A model generated the notes under the pieces. The model was not told the origin of the DNA and ran no database searches. It was given only the letters and a program-made list of their open reading frames with translations. Of a stretch of 64,000 bases of DNA, positions 46,766 through 55,160 are shown one piece after another. Position 1 is the first letter of the stretch, and each line of letters opens with the position of its first letter. The DNA is from Endomychus coccineus (taxonomy: Eukaryota > Arthropoda > Insecta > Coleoptera > Endomychidae). The stretch lies in the NCBI GenBank assembly GCA_958510875.1, contig OY294068.1, positions 19,386,297 to 19,450,296 of the forward strand. Reading direction: 5' to 3'. The position numbers were made by a program, and so were the translations under genes.

Positions 46766-47136
46766 ACCTACCCAGAAGACCTCTGACCGATCTCGATCTA
46801 CGAAAACTAGCAAAAGCTCTGAAAATTCCCCATTTTAGAGGAGTATTTATGCGTGATGAACTACCATCCAACGGACCATGGAAAAACGAGCGTGGAATAG
46901 TTAATTTAGATAGCTCGGACAATGGAGGCACTCACTGGGTTGGGTTTAATAAAGTCGGTGATACAGTTTTATATTATGATAGTTTTGGCAATTTACGCCC
47001 CCCTCGCGAACTAGTGGATTATTTCAAAAAGTGTAAGATATTATTCAATCACGATAATTTTCAACAATATAACACTTATAATTGTGGTCAGTTATGTTTA
47101 GATTTCCTCTCTAACTCTTCAGTTGTGCTCGACTAA
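46756..47136 (+). CDS. Adenain-like cysteine protease (start unclear)
   Basis: Adenovirus-type maturation protease. His29 in GTHWVGF, Asp44 in YYDSFG and Cys79 in NCGQLCL (numbered from the first ATG, 46849) are the catalytic set, with Gln73 upstream as oxyanion candidate. Conserved family sequence (LTDLDLRKLAKALKIPHFRG and FMRDELP) begins upstream of that ATG, so the ATG product would lack ~30 conserved residues. The frame has no earlier ATG and opens only at 46744, inside the PLA2 gene. Expression by -1 frameshifting, a non-AUG start or splicing is therefore likely; a mutation in the A-run is the alternative. The role is to cleave capsid precursors during maturation. Confidence 0.8.
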   Translation: MSVNLPRRPLTDLDLRKLAKALKIPHFRGVFMRDELPSNGPWKNERGIVNLDSSDNGGTHWVGFNKVGDTVLYYDSFGNLRPPRELVDYFKKCKILFNHDNFQQYNTYNCGQLCLDFLSNSSVVLD

Positions 47137-47149
47137 CCCTGCATTTATT

Positions 47150-47160
47150 AGTATATAAAT
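47150..47160 (+). promoter_or_regulatory. TATA-type promoter of the penton-like gene
   Basis: TAGTATATAAA, identical to 42265-42275, 28 nt upstream of the ATG at 47188. Confidence 0.5.
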
Positions 47161-47187
47161 AGATTGTTGGTAAAGTTTGCATCAATC

Positions 47188-47931
47188 ATGTCTCAGACGT
47201 TCACTATCACGGGTAAGAGCTCCCGCTTATCTGTAGATTTCCACCCACCTATAGAACTAGATCCTCATTCATATTATTCTATCGCACTTGTTGGCTTGCA
47301 TACGTACAATAGCATTCCGAACATTGAAGAAGGTTTTAATAAATTTTATTATAAAAATGTGAAGGGTGAGGAAGAAGTAGTAACTATACCTACGGGGTCC
47401 TACGAGTTGACAGACATCGAGGATTTCATACAAAGTGCAGTTTGTGGGATAGGAGTGAAGCAAGAAGAACGTGACCGGAAATTATCAATAAAATCTAACA
47501 ACAACACTCTACACACAGAGCTGAAGAGTGATTTTGAAGTGAATTTTATTCCTAAAGATAGTATAAGCGAACTGTTGGGATTCAGCAAAAAGAAATTGAC
47601 ATCTCGCGAACTACACGTATCTGATCGACCTATAAACATAATCAAAGTTCAAACAATACGTGTTGAGTGTAACTTAACCGCAGGAGCATATTATAACAAT
47701 AAGATAGCTCATACGATATATGAGTTCTCACCTCTTGTACCACCTGGGTTTTCCATTGATATAGAGCCGAAGAATCTTATTTATCTACCGGTCATCAGCA
47801 AGACGTCCTTCGATAACATCACGCTGAATATTTTAGATCAGAATTGGAAACCGGTAAATTTTCGTGGAGAAGAAATTATTATACGATTGGAATTGAAAAA
47901 GATCGTTAGGGATTATACCTCGCAACAATAA
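47188..47931 (+). CDS. Minor capsid (penton-like) protein
   Basis: 247 residues from ATG 47188 (MSQTFTITGKSS); the frame extends upstream only to a TTG. Beta-rich sequence without membrane segments: FHPPIELDPHSYYSIALVGL, a GSYELTDIEDFIQ block, LLGF near the middle, and a terminal block ending ELKKIV. This pattern matches the Polinton minor capsid or penton-base protein, a single jelly-roll that closes five-fold vertices. Assignment rests on these blocks and on its position before the major capsid gene. AATAAT follows the stop. Confidence 0.75.
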   Translation: MSQTFTITGKSSRLSVDFHPPIELDPHSYYSIALVGLHTYNSIPNIEEGFNKFYYKNVKGEEEVVTIPTGSYELTDIEDFIQSAVCGIGVKQEERDRKLSIKSNNNTLHTELKSDFEVNFIPKDSISELLGFSKKKLTSRELHVSDRPINIIKVQTIRVECNLTAGAYYNNKIAHTIYEFSPLVPPGFSIDIEPKNLIYLPVISKTSFDNITLNILDQNWKPVNFRGEEIIIRLELKKIVRDYTSQQ

Positions 47932-48011
47932 ATAATAATCCAATACTCACCACCACTCATTATATGAAAGGAATTCAACTGAGAAGGTTGCAGTAGCCAT
48001 CACTTGAGAAC

Positions 48012-48191
48012 ATGGGTTTGGATTTCAGCAATAAAAGACATCTCCATAGTGGTCATCAGTCATTATCTACAACGAGCTCGAGGGAGAAGGTTGCTTCTGC
48101 ATCACTATCATTGGAAAATATCAATTTTTTGAAGTCCCTTGGTTACAATGTCGGAAAAACTTCAAATATTCAACGAGCCAAACTTCAATGA
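48012..48191 (+). CDS. Small Polinton protein (59 aa) overlapping the capsid gene
   Basis: A 59-codon frame starting ATG 48012 (MGLDFSNKRHLH) with Ser-rich middle and the block LENINFLKSLGYNV. It overlaps the start of the major capsid gene by 44 nt in another frame. A short 'ENxxFLxSLG' peptide is familiar to me from insect Polintons next to the capsid gene, so I consider it real. Function unknown, perhaps a capsid-associated peptide. Confidence 0.5.
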   Translation: MGLDFSNKRHLHSGHQSLSTTSSREKVASASLSLENINFLKSLGYNVGKTSNIQRAKLQ

Positions 48192-49350
48192 AGACATCAT
48201 CCGAGAAGAAACTCATACCTACTATCCCCACACAACATCTTTTGGCAACAGCGATGAAATTGAGATATTAATCAATCAACAAGATGTGTTGGTAGATTTG
48301 GCCTCGTCTGCTTTATTCATCGAGGCAGAATTCCAGCCAGAAGCAAGTGGTGATGGTGAATGTAAACTAACGAATAATTTCGGAGCGTTTCTCTTTGAAT
48401 ATATCAGTTATGAATTGAATGGAAAAGAGATAGACAAAGTACGCGATCCTGGTATTGTCAGCACCATCAGAGCTTATCTAACATATGCCAAACATGAATC
48501 TATACCTCTAGCTATTTCTGGATGGTCATTTAAGGATGTATTGAGTTCAGTCTACAATAATAAAATCAATTTATGGATACCGTTGAATTTTCTACTAGGC
48601 CTATTCATTGACTATAACAAAGTTTTGAGTGGAAAACATAAGCTGCGCTTGATAAGGTCTCGAACCGATAACGATTGCTATACTAATAGCACAGGCACGA
48701 AAACGGCTAAAATAAATGTGAAGACGATAGCATTAAAAGTGCGACATGTGTTTCCAAGTGATCAAGTTAAATTTCAAATGTTGGGGAATTTGAGTGCTGA
48801 GAAGCCTATTTTGATTCCATTCCGTAGTTGGGATCTGCATGAAAATCCATTGATGAAGGAGAGCACTCGCGACATTTGGGCTGTTAAAACTTCAATGAAT
48901 TTGGAACGACCCAGATATGTGATTCTAGCTTTCCAAACTGATCGAAAAAATAATCCTGTTAAGCACAGTGCATATTTCGATAATATAAACTTGCTAAATG
49001 TTAAATTATACTTGAATTCAGAGTGTTATCCATATGAAGCAATGAAATTGAATTTCACCGACCAGCAATACGTGGAAGCATACCAGATGTACTATGATTT
49101 CCAGAAATCATTTTCAAATAAAATAATAAGCGAACCCATGTTGGATTATATAGCATTCAAGAATAGAGCAATTTTTGTGATTGACTGTTCAAAACAAAAC
49201 GATGCTATAAAGTCATCAACAGTTGACGTCAAACTAGAGATGGAAAGTTTCCTGAATTTCCCCAAAAACACCAGGGCTTATTGCATCATCATTAACGATC
49301 GTATAATGGAGTATTTCCCGATTACAGGATCAGTTCGGAATTTGGTGTGA
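48148..49350 (+). CDS. Major capsid protein (double jelly-roll)
   Basis: 400 residues from ATG 48148. Blocks typical of the Polinton capsid family: SALFIEAEFQ, NNFGAFLFEYISYELNGKEID, GIVSTIRAYLTYAKH, then HKLRLIRSRTDND and a C-terminal ITGSVRNLV. The two beta-sandwich halves are about 190 residues each. It would form the icosahedral shell, with the ATPase, protease and penton-like protein as partners. The frame is intact from end to end. The frame extends upstream to TTG 48139, but the ATG is preferred. Polyadenylation signal AATAAA at 49422-49427. Confidence 0.85.
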   Translation: MSEKLQIFNEPNFNEDIIREETHTYYPHTTSFGNSDEIEILINQQDVLVDLASSALFIEAEFQPEASGDGECKLTNNFGAFLFEYISYELNGKEIDKVRDPGIVSTIRAYLTYAKHESIPLAISGWSFKDVLSSVYNNKINLWIPLNFLLGLFIDYNKVLSGKHKLRLIRSRTDNDCYTNSTGTKTAKINVKTIALKVRHVFPSDQVKFQMLGNLSAEKPILIPFRSWDLHENPLMKESTRDIWAVKTSMNLERPRYVILAFQTDRKNNPVKHSAYFDNINLLNVKLYLNSECYPYEAMKLNFTDQQYVEAYQMYYDFQKSFSNKIISEPMLDYIAFKNRAIFVIDCSKQNDAIKSSTVDVKLEMESFLNFPKNTRAYCIIINDRIMEYFPITGSVRNLV

Positions 49351-49683
49351 AGAACCAGGTGATGAATCATAATGTTATAATTTATGTTCTAAATGATGTA
49401 CTATCAAAATGTATCTTTCCCAATAAATGTTATTATTATCATATTTGATATTTTATTTCTCAAACGGTAGGTGGTGATGTAAACATCCGACGATCATAGT
49501 TTGTAATCTATGGTAGTCGGTTGCTGGAAATGAAACAAATTGAAACAACTAGTGACGTTATCAGTCAGTTATCAACGTTTGCAATGATATCGAAACGGAG
49601 AGTTACCCCCCACCCTCACTATTCACGTTCACGTTCTCACGTATGTAAGAGAGAATCATTTCAGAAAATGTTCAGTTATAAAA

Positions 49684-50681
49684 ATGAACTTAGCAGCGTG
49701 CGTTCGTGATTCAAATGTGGCTACATGGTCCACCAACAATTTTATTAAGTTAACAGTTAATGAAGTGTGTCTAAAATTTGGGATCGATATAAGAAACGAT
49801 AAAAGAAACTATTTATTTTGGAATATTCAACTAAACCAACGCGTTCTGATGAATGAAGATCTATTGGATTGGTTAGGTTATCGCGGCAAAAAATATCATG
49901 CTAAAAAGGGTGTTATAACAAGATTGTTGAGGAAAAACCCGCATATACACCATTTAGAAATTTGTGATAAGACTGATGCACGAAAGAAATATTATGTTCT
50001 AGATGCTATTGATTTCGAATCATTATTGATGCAAATGCGAACTCCTAAAGTCATCGAGTTACGTGAACTGTTTTCGCTAATGAAATTTATTATGATGAAA
50101 TATTGTGAGTACGAGAAATTCTATGAACAACAAGAACGTGAAAGAGCTGAGGAACGTGAATGTCTTGCGAATGAACGATCTCAACGCTTATCTCAACAAA
50201 TTCAAATGAATGTTATCACCTTACGGAATAACATTGCACCAAATATTGTTCCACCTCCTATAAATTTTGGAAAGAGACGAAATTTAGGTAATTACTTTGT
50301 TTTTTATAATAAAATTTATATAATATATATTATTTAGGATTATATCGAACATCGAATGATATGAGACCAGAATGGTACCTAATGCGTCGACAGGAGGATG
50401 GTTGGCGTGATGCCGACAGAAAATTACAAAATCGGGGAATGCGATTAATACGTAAATGGTCTAACATATCTCATGCTATCGATATTGGTAACGAAGTGAA
50501 ACAGAATTTCCGCCGCGATTTGAAATGGTATGCAAGAGGAAATATTATTCATGCCGCAGAAGAAGAGGGGGGTGAACAATTGATTAGTGATATCAACATC
50601 GAGTCATTGATAGAATGTGTTATCAATCACAAAAATAAAGCTTATGAACTAGCAAATGATAATGTCAATATATTATTATAA
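49684..50681 (+). CDS. MSV199/DUF3627 domain protein, two exons
   Basis: Exons 49684-50287 and 50338-50681, with a 50-nt GT-AG intron (50288-50337) between; 315 codons. The N-terminal part contains LLDWLGYRGKKYHAKKG, the core of MSV199, a KilA-N/BRO-like putative DNA-binding domain of insect large DNA viruses. A Glu/Arg-rich helical linker (CEYEKFYEQQERERAEE) follows. Exon 2 gives a YRTSND...EWYLMRRQ block, the start of DUF3627, which usually follows MSV199. Without splicing the first frame stops in the intron, and the second would start at an internal Met. The family is known from iridoviruses, ascoviruses and entomopoxviruses, so gene exchange is plausible. Role probably regulatory. Confidence 0.75.
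50288..50337 (+). other. Minimal intron in the MSV199/DUF3627 gene
   Basis: GT donor (g|gtaatt), T-rich interior and attatttag acceptor. 50 nt, not a multiple of three, with an in-frame stop. Removal restores one frame from MSV199 into DUF3627. Confidence 0.7.
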
Positions 50682-50726
50682 TTATCATTCCTTTTGTTTT
50701 ATTAAAACACTTATATCTTCATACAA

Positions 50727-51221
50727 TCATTTATTTACATGGTAAATAGCCTTCTTTACATATTTAACAAACATTTTCAACATTAGTACTGATAAAGAAG
50801 ATAAAATTGCATACAAAATTGTGAAAATTTTAGAAATTTCTTCGTCTAGTGAGGATGATGTACGTGTGGATGGTGTTGATATTGTCTTTTGTATGACATG
50901 TGGTAAACATGATGATTGTTGGAGCAATTGCCATTCAGCCATATCTCCCTCACTCCGATCAAAGAATAAAAGTTTAAGTTTATAATGTATGGTGGTACGA
51001 TTATCTTGAGGAATGTTGAATGCGAATACCTCTAATTGATTATCGTTGATTTTTCTAAAATTCATCGGAATCCATTCGGTACGGTTACACCCCCCACCAC
51101 CATCGGTTGCAACATCCTTCAGACAAATATAAATGCGCTCCACGTGTTGGGGAACGTTTGCGTATAGAATACCATTCAGAATTGTGGTTAGAATCACGAA
51201 ATTTGTTTTTAACATCCCCAC
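50727..51221 (-). CDS. Probable type I membrane protein
   Basis: On the opposite strand to all other Polinton genes. The first true ATGs in the frame lead into a signal peptide, MLKTNFVILTTILNGILYA. The ectodomain has a CLKDVATDGGGGC pair of cysteines, a conserved-looking WIPMNFRK block and an NRTT glycosylation site. Near the C-terminus a hydrophobic segment (IFTILYAILSSLSVLMLKMF) is followed by a basic tail (KYVKKAIYHVNK). The layout is that of a virion or cell-surface glycoprotein. No family recognised; whether it serves in attachment is inference. The frame extends upstream to GTG 51248. Confidence 0.6.
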   Translation of the reverse strand: MGMLKTNFVILTTILNGILYANVPQHVERIYICLKDVATDGGGGCNRTEWIPMNFRKINDNQLEVFAFNIPQDNRTTIHYKLKLLFFDRSEGDMAEWQLLQQSSCLPHVIQKTISTPSTRTSSSLDEEISKIFTILYAILSSLSVLMLKMFVKYVKKAIYHVNK

Positions 51222-51378
51222 TCCCATCATTATCTTCACTTTTTGCACTTGTAAATGTATTCAACAGTCTTATAACTTTTATTTTATGTTCGTAAAAATT
51301 CAAGTCTCTTCTTAGTTCATGAACTTTCTCCACAAATTTTCTAAGTATACGTGTGTATTCTTCAAAAGATATATGCAT
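51085..51378 (-). CDS. Small protein overlapping the membrane-protein gene
   Basis: 97 codons from ATG 51378: MHISFEEYTRILRKFVEKVHELRR, a helical N-terminus, then a polar tail. It overlaps the start of the membrane-protein frame by ~140 nt in another frame. It could be a separate gene, or its N-terminal part could be an upstream exon spliced to the membrane protein; no clear intron was found. Moderate doubt. Confidence 0.4.
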   Translation of the reverse strand: MHISFEEYTRILRKFVEKVHELRRDLNFYEHKIKVIRLLNTFTSAKSEDNDGSGDVKNKFRDSNHNSEWYSIRKRSPTRGAHLYLSEGCCNRWWWGV

Positions 51379-51484
51379 AATGACACATTTACAAACTTAC
51401 TGGATATCTTTATCATAACCTCCAACTATTCACATTTACACATAGAGTATCATTATTATTACTCGCATTTCATTCCTCATCTGA

Positions 51485-52929
51485 CCATCATAGTTCGTGA
51501 ACGATGATGACGTCATCATCGTTCGTGAACTATGGTCGCCGGATTGAATCAGTTACTGTCATCGGTTCGAAGCAGTGACGTCATCATCGTTCGTAAACTA
51601 TGGTCGCCGGATTGAAACAATGACAAAGCAGTCTTTGTCACGTGGTGGTGACACCTACACGAAGCAGCCTGTACCTTCGGTCCGCCATGACATCTGTCAC
51701 GTGACACCTACACGAAGCAGCCTGTACCTTTAGCTCACCATGACAGCTGTCACGTGTTGGTGACACCTACACGAAGCAACCTGTACCTTTGGTTCTCCAT
51801 GACAGCTGTCATATGGTGGCGACATCTCCATGAAGCAGCCTGTACCCAAGGGTCGCCATGACAGCTGTCACGTGGTGGCGACATCTCCACGAAGCATTCT
51901 GTACCTTTAGCTCACCATGACAGCTGTCACGTGTTGGTGACACCTACACGAAGCAACCTGTACCTTTGGTTCACCATGACAGCTGTCATATGGTGGCGAC
52001 ATCTCCATGAAGCAGCCTGTACCCAAGGGTCGCCATGACAGCTGTCACGTGGTGGTGACATCTCCACGAAGCATTCTGTACCTTCGATGACAGCTGTCAC
52101 GTGGTGGTGACATCTCCATGAAGCAGCCTGTACCTTTGGACCAAAGGTACAGATTGCTTCCTAGAGGTGGCGGAGCCCCCTCCACGAAGCAGTCTGTACC
52201 TTGGGTTCGCCATGACAGCTGTACCTTATGGTCGCCATGACAGCTGGACCTTATGGTAGCCATGACAGCTGTACCTCATGCTCGCCATGACAGCTGTACC
52301 TCATGCTCGCCATGACAGCTGGACCTTATGGTCGCCATGACAGCTGGACCTTATGGTTACCATGACAGCTGTCACTTGGTGGTGACACCTACACGAAGCA
52401 ACCTGTACCTCATGATTGCCATGACAGCTGGTCCTTATGGTCGCCATGACAGCTGGTCCTTATGGTCGCCATGACAGCTGGACCTTATGGTCGCCATGAC
52501 AGTTGGTCCTTATGGTCGCCATGACAGCTGGACCTTATGGTCGCCATGACAGCTGGTCCTTATGGTCGCCATGACAGCTGGTCCTTATGCCCACCATGAC
52601 AGTTGGTTCTTATGGTCGCCATGACAGTTGGACCTTAGGGTCGCCATGACAGCTGGTCCTTATGCCCACCATGACAGTTGGTTCTTATGGTCGCCATGAC
52701 AGTTGGACCTTAGGGCCGCCATGCTGCCATGTGTTAGTCACGTGACTCTGTACATGTGACACACTTTTTGAACACACCCTGTATACTCTTTACAAATAAA
52801 ATAAAATCCTTATCACCTACATCCTTTCAAAACTGATAAGGACGAGCTCATGCACCGGATGCACATCGACAGCTAGACCGGAAGTGGAGACCGGATATCC
52901 TGAGGCCGTGGTAGCGGAGTACATCTACT
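51485..52929 (-). repeat. Right terminal inverted repeat (1,445 bp)
   Basis: Mirror of 40440-41884 and exactly the same length, including all tandem sub-repeats and the inner near-palindrome (51489-51534). Ends ...CTACT next to the ATTCTG duplication. Equal length of repeat-rich arms argues for recent copying or gene conversion. Confidence 0.95.
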
Positions 52930-52935
52930 ATTCTG
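52930..52935 (+). repeat. Target-site duplication, right (ATTCTG)
   Basis: Matches 40434-40439 exactly. Confidence 0.95.
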
Positions 52936-53690
52936 CAATCTCACTTGCTCAAATGACAAGGGCATATAATAAAAAGATCAAAGCAAGTGTTATCCGAAAT
53001 ATCAAACATGCCTAACCAAACGAATGGTGTAAAGTTTCCTGTGATAAATTTGACAACTTTGACGGCATATTGAATAATTGGCTTGAATTCGGGGATACAT
53101 TCGAATCTCTTATGAACACAAATAGTACAATAAATGATATTCAAAAATACCACCATCTACATGGTGTTGTTGCTCAAGTTATACTCCATTGAATTGTCTG
53201 ATTCCAATTATTCAATAACATGGGATACGTTGTACGATATAATGATAATAAGTTATTGGTGCATATTCATACTGAGGCATTATTCAATATTGAACCATAA
53301 CTAAAGGAGTCAAGCGTTGGGATACGAGATATGATTGACACGATTCCAAAACATTTGCATTCTCTCATGCAGGCCAAAGAACCCACTGATAGATGGGATA
53401 CTCAATTTATCTCATATCTCATATCGTAATGAGAATGTTACAAAGTGGGAAGATCTAAAACAATTTTTAAAAGGAAGGGCTGATATACTTGAAACCCTTG
53501 AAGCAGAAAATGCAGAAAGATTTCTCCAAGGCAAATCAAAAAAGGGGTCGTGCATCTATGAATAACATAATAAAGGGATTTCATACTTCAAACAAGTGTG
53601 TCTATTGTAAAAAAAAGCACCAAATATACAACTGCGAAGATAGAATTGCATTCGCTATAAAATAACGATTATGTATGAATTGCCAAAATT
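52936..53690 (+). pseudogene. BEL/Pao gag remnant, 3' half with zinc knuckle
   Basis: Follows the right Polinton boundary. Gag blocks in order: ISLAQMTRAYNKKIKAS, NNWLEFGDTFESLMNTN, DIQKYHHLHG, RDMIDTIPKHLHSLMQAKEPTD, KWEDLKQFLKGRADILETLE (53454-53513) and a knuckle-like segment NKCVYCKKKHQIYNCED (53595-53645). Several stops and frame changes. Together with 40195-40439 this is one old BEL/Pao copy that the Polinton later split. Confidence 0.75.
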
Positions 53691-54384
53691 TTCACTTTTT
53701 GTTTTAATTGATACTTTTTTTTTTCTTCTTTCAAATGTATTCATTTTTGACAGTTCTTATGAACGGTACCTTGTTTAACATAATAATCAATATTTTGCAT
53801 AGCAATGTACTCACTTGGAAAAGCAATATAATTAATACATAATAAAACTAAGCTATAGATTCCTGTACAATTTCCTGAATTTCAAAATTTCGATTGAATC
53901 GATTGAAATATAAGAATAGAGACTTCAGGCTTCCATTGTATTATTAATAGTATATTAAACAACAAACTTAGAAAAGCAAAGTTTTCCTAAACGAATACAG
54001 TTTTTTAGTACGAGCGAGCAAAACGAGGTATGTGAGTTTAGTAAAACTGTTTTTGTTACGAGGTTTGTTTATAGTATCTTCTCTCATTTTGTGTTAGTAA
54101 TTATATTGCAATAATCATAGATATGGAAGCATTACAGAGTTAGAAATTTGAAAACTTTCATAGCAGGTGCCTGTGTATGATTTCTGTAACCAAGTAACCT
54201 GACACGGCTTTGTTCATTTACATCAACACTCAACAAGTTAAATTTTTGTAAGTCGAATTGGGTTTAAGTTATACATAAATTAGTCTTTCTAGTAAAAAAC
54301 GATGTAGAACATTTTTATGAAGCAGCTTACAACTGCTCTGAAGCCCAATCAGCGAATTTGTAACATGTCTCTCTTTATCTATAA
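53691..54384. other. No recognisable gene
   Basis: AT-rich; the pol region expected 3' of a BEL gag is absent. Confidence 0.35.
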
Positions 54385-55160
54385 AACTCTATAAGACTTT
54401 ATTTGAGTAACTAATATTAATCATATTCCTAAATCTATTCATTTATTTACAGTATATTATCATATTAATATTATTCAGATGAACTCGTACTCAACAACAA
54501 CAATAAAATTTTCAATAATAAATATAACAACTAAATTAATAATAATAAAACAATGATTATGACAATAGATAATGAAAAATTATTGTAATTGACTTTATTA
54601 TTATATTATAAGTAATAAAAATGAAAAGTGACATCAAGGTCTCTGGCATTGCTCCTGCTATTAATATTACATCCTTCTCCTCAAAAGCCAATCTAGAATT
54701 GGGGGAAGGATCCTCCTCTTTCCCTCTCTTGATGCCTCTAATTCAGGATATTATCGGTGAGAATTGAACTAATTCCGTCTTTACTAATTATTTCAACTAT
54801 AATCAATACTATATTTGATTACAATTTTGATGATTATATACTACATTACGTCTTGATTTACGTGTGATACACTTTGATTAATGATGTAACTTTCGAAAGA
54901 AAGACTTTCAAAACTTCCCTACCATGGTCAGCAACGGTTCTAGAACAATCCGTTACCTGAGCATCTCCAGATGGTTAACTTTAACATTTATCATAGCTTA
55001 GCATTCGTTTTGATTCCTCTATTGGTTATTCATCTTGACAGGCTTATCATTTCCTGTAGAACAAGAAACTTGTGTGAAATTATTGAAACCATCTTGACTA
55101 TGCCAGCTATGATATCATATCACTTTCCCTGAAAATGATATTTTTGAAATTCTTTTACTT
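54385..55160 (+). repeat. Dispersed repeat B, copy 2
   Basis: The first part (54385-54620) matches 31910-32300 (actcgtactcaacaacaaca, caatgattatgacaat). The second part (54820-55160) matches 62165-62530: actacattacg, tgtgatacactttga, agaacaagaaacttgtgtg, atgccagct in order. No protein frame is shared. Confidence 0.6.

Larger units (their letters stand above)
40440..52929 (+). mobile_element. Polinton/Maverick (polintovirus-like) element, 12,490 bp, no DNA polymerase
   Basis: Termini are AG...CT, with 1,445-bp inverted repeats and a 6-bp ATTCTG duplication. Between them lie a packaging ATPase, PX-like protein, fibre-like protein, chromodomain integrase, PLA2 protein, adenain-like protease, penton-like protein, major capsid protein, MSV199/DUF3627 protein and a membrane protein. 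This is the Polinton morphogenesis and integration set. Known autonomous Polintons are usually 15-25 kb and encode a protein-primed family-B polymerase. None of the frames here is long enough or carries its motifs, so replication must depend on other copies or the host. Intact capsid and packaging frames and nearly identical TIRs suggest a recent insertion. Confidence 0.95.

Noticed and set aside
42408..46931. Minus-strand ORFs of 80-176 codons inside the Polinton
   Set aside because: They are shadows opposite well-supported plus-strand virion genes.
53335..53565. Independent small gene
   Set aside because: Its text is part of the BEL/Pao gag remnant, with stops on both sides.
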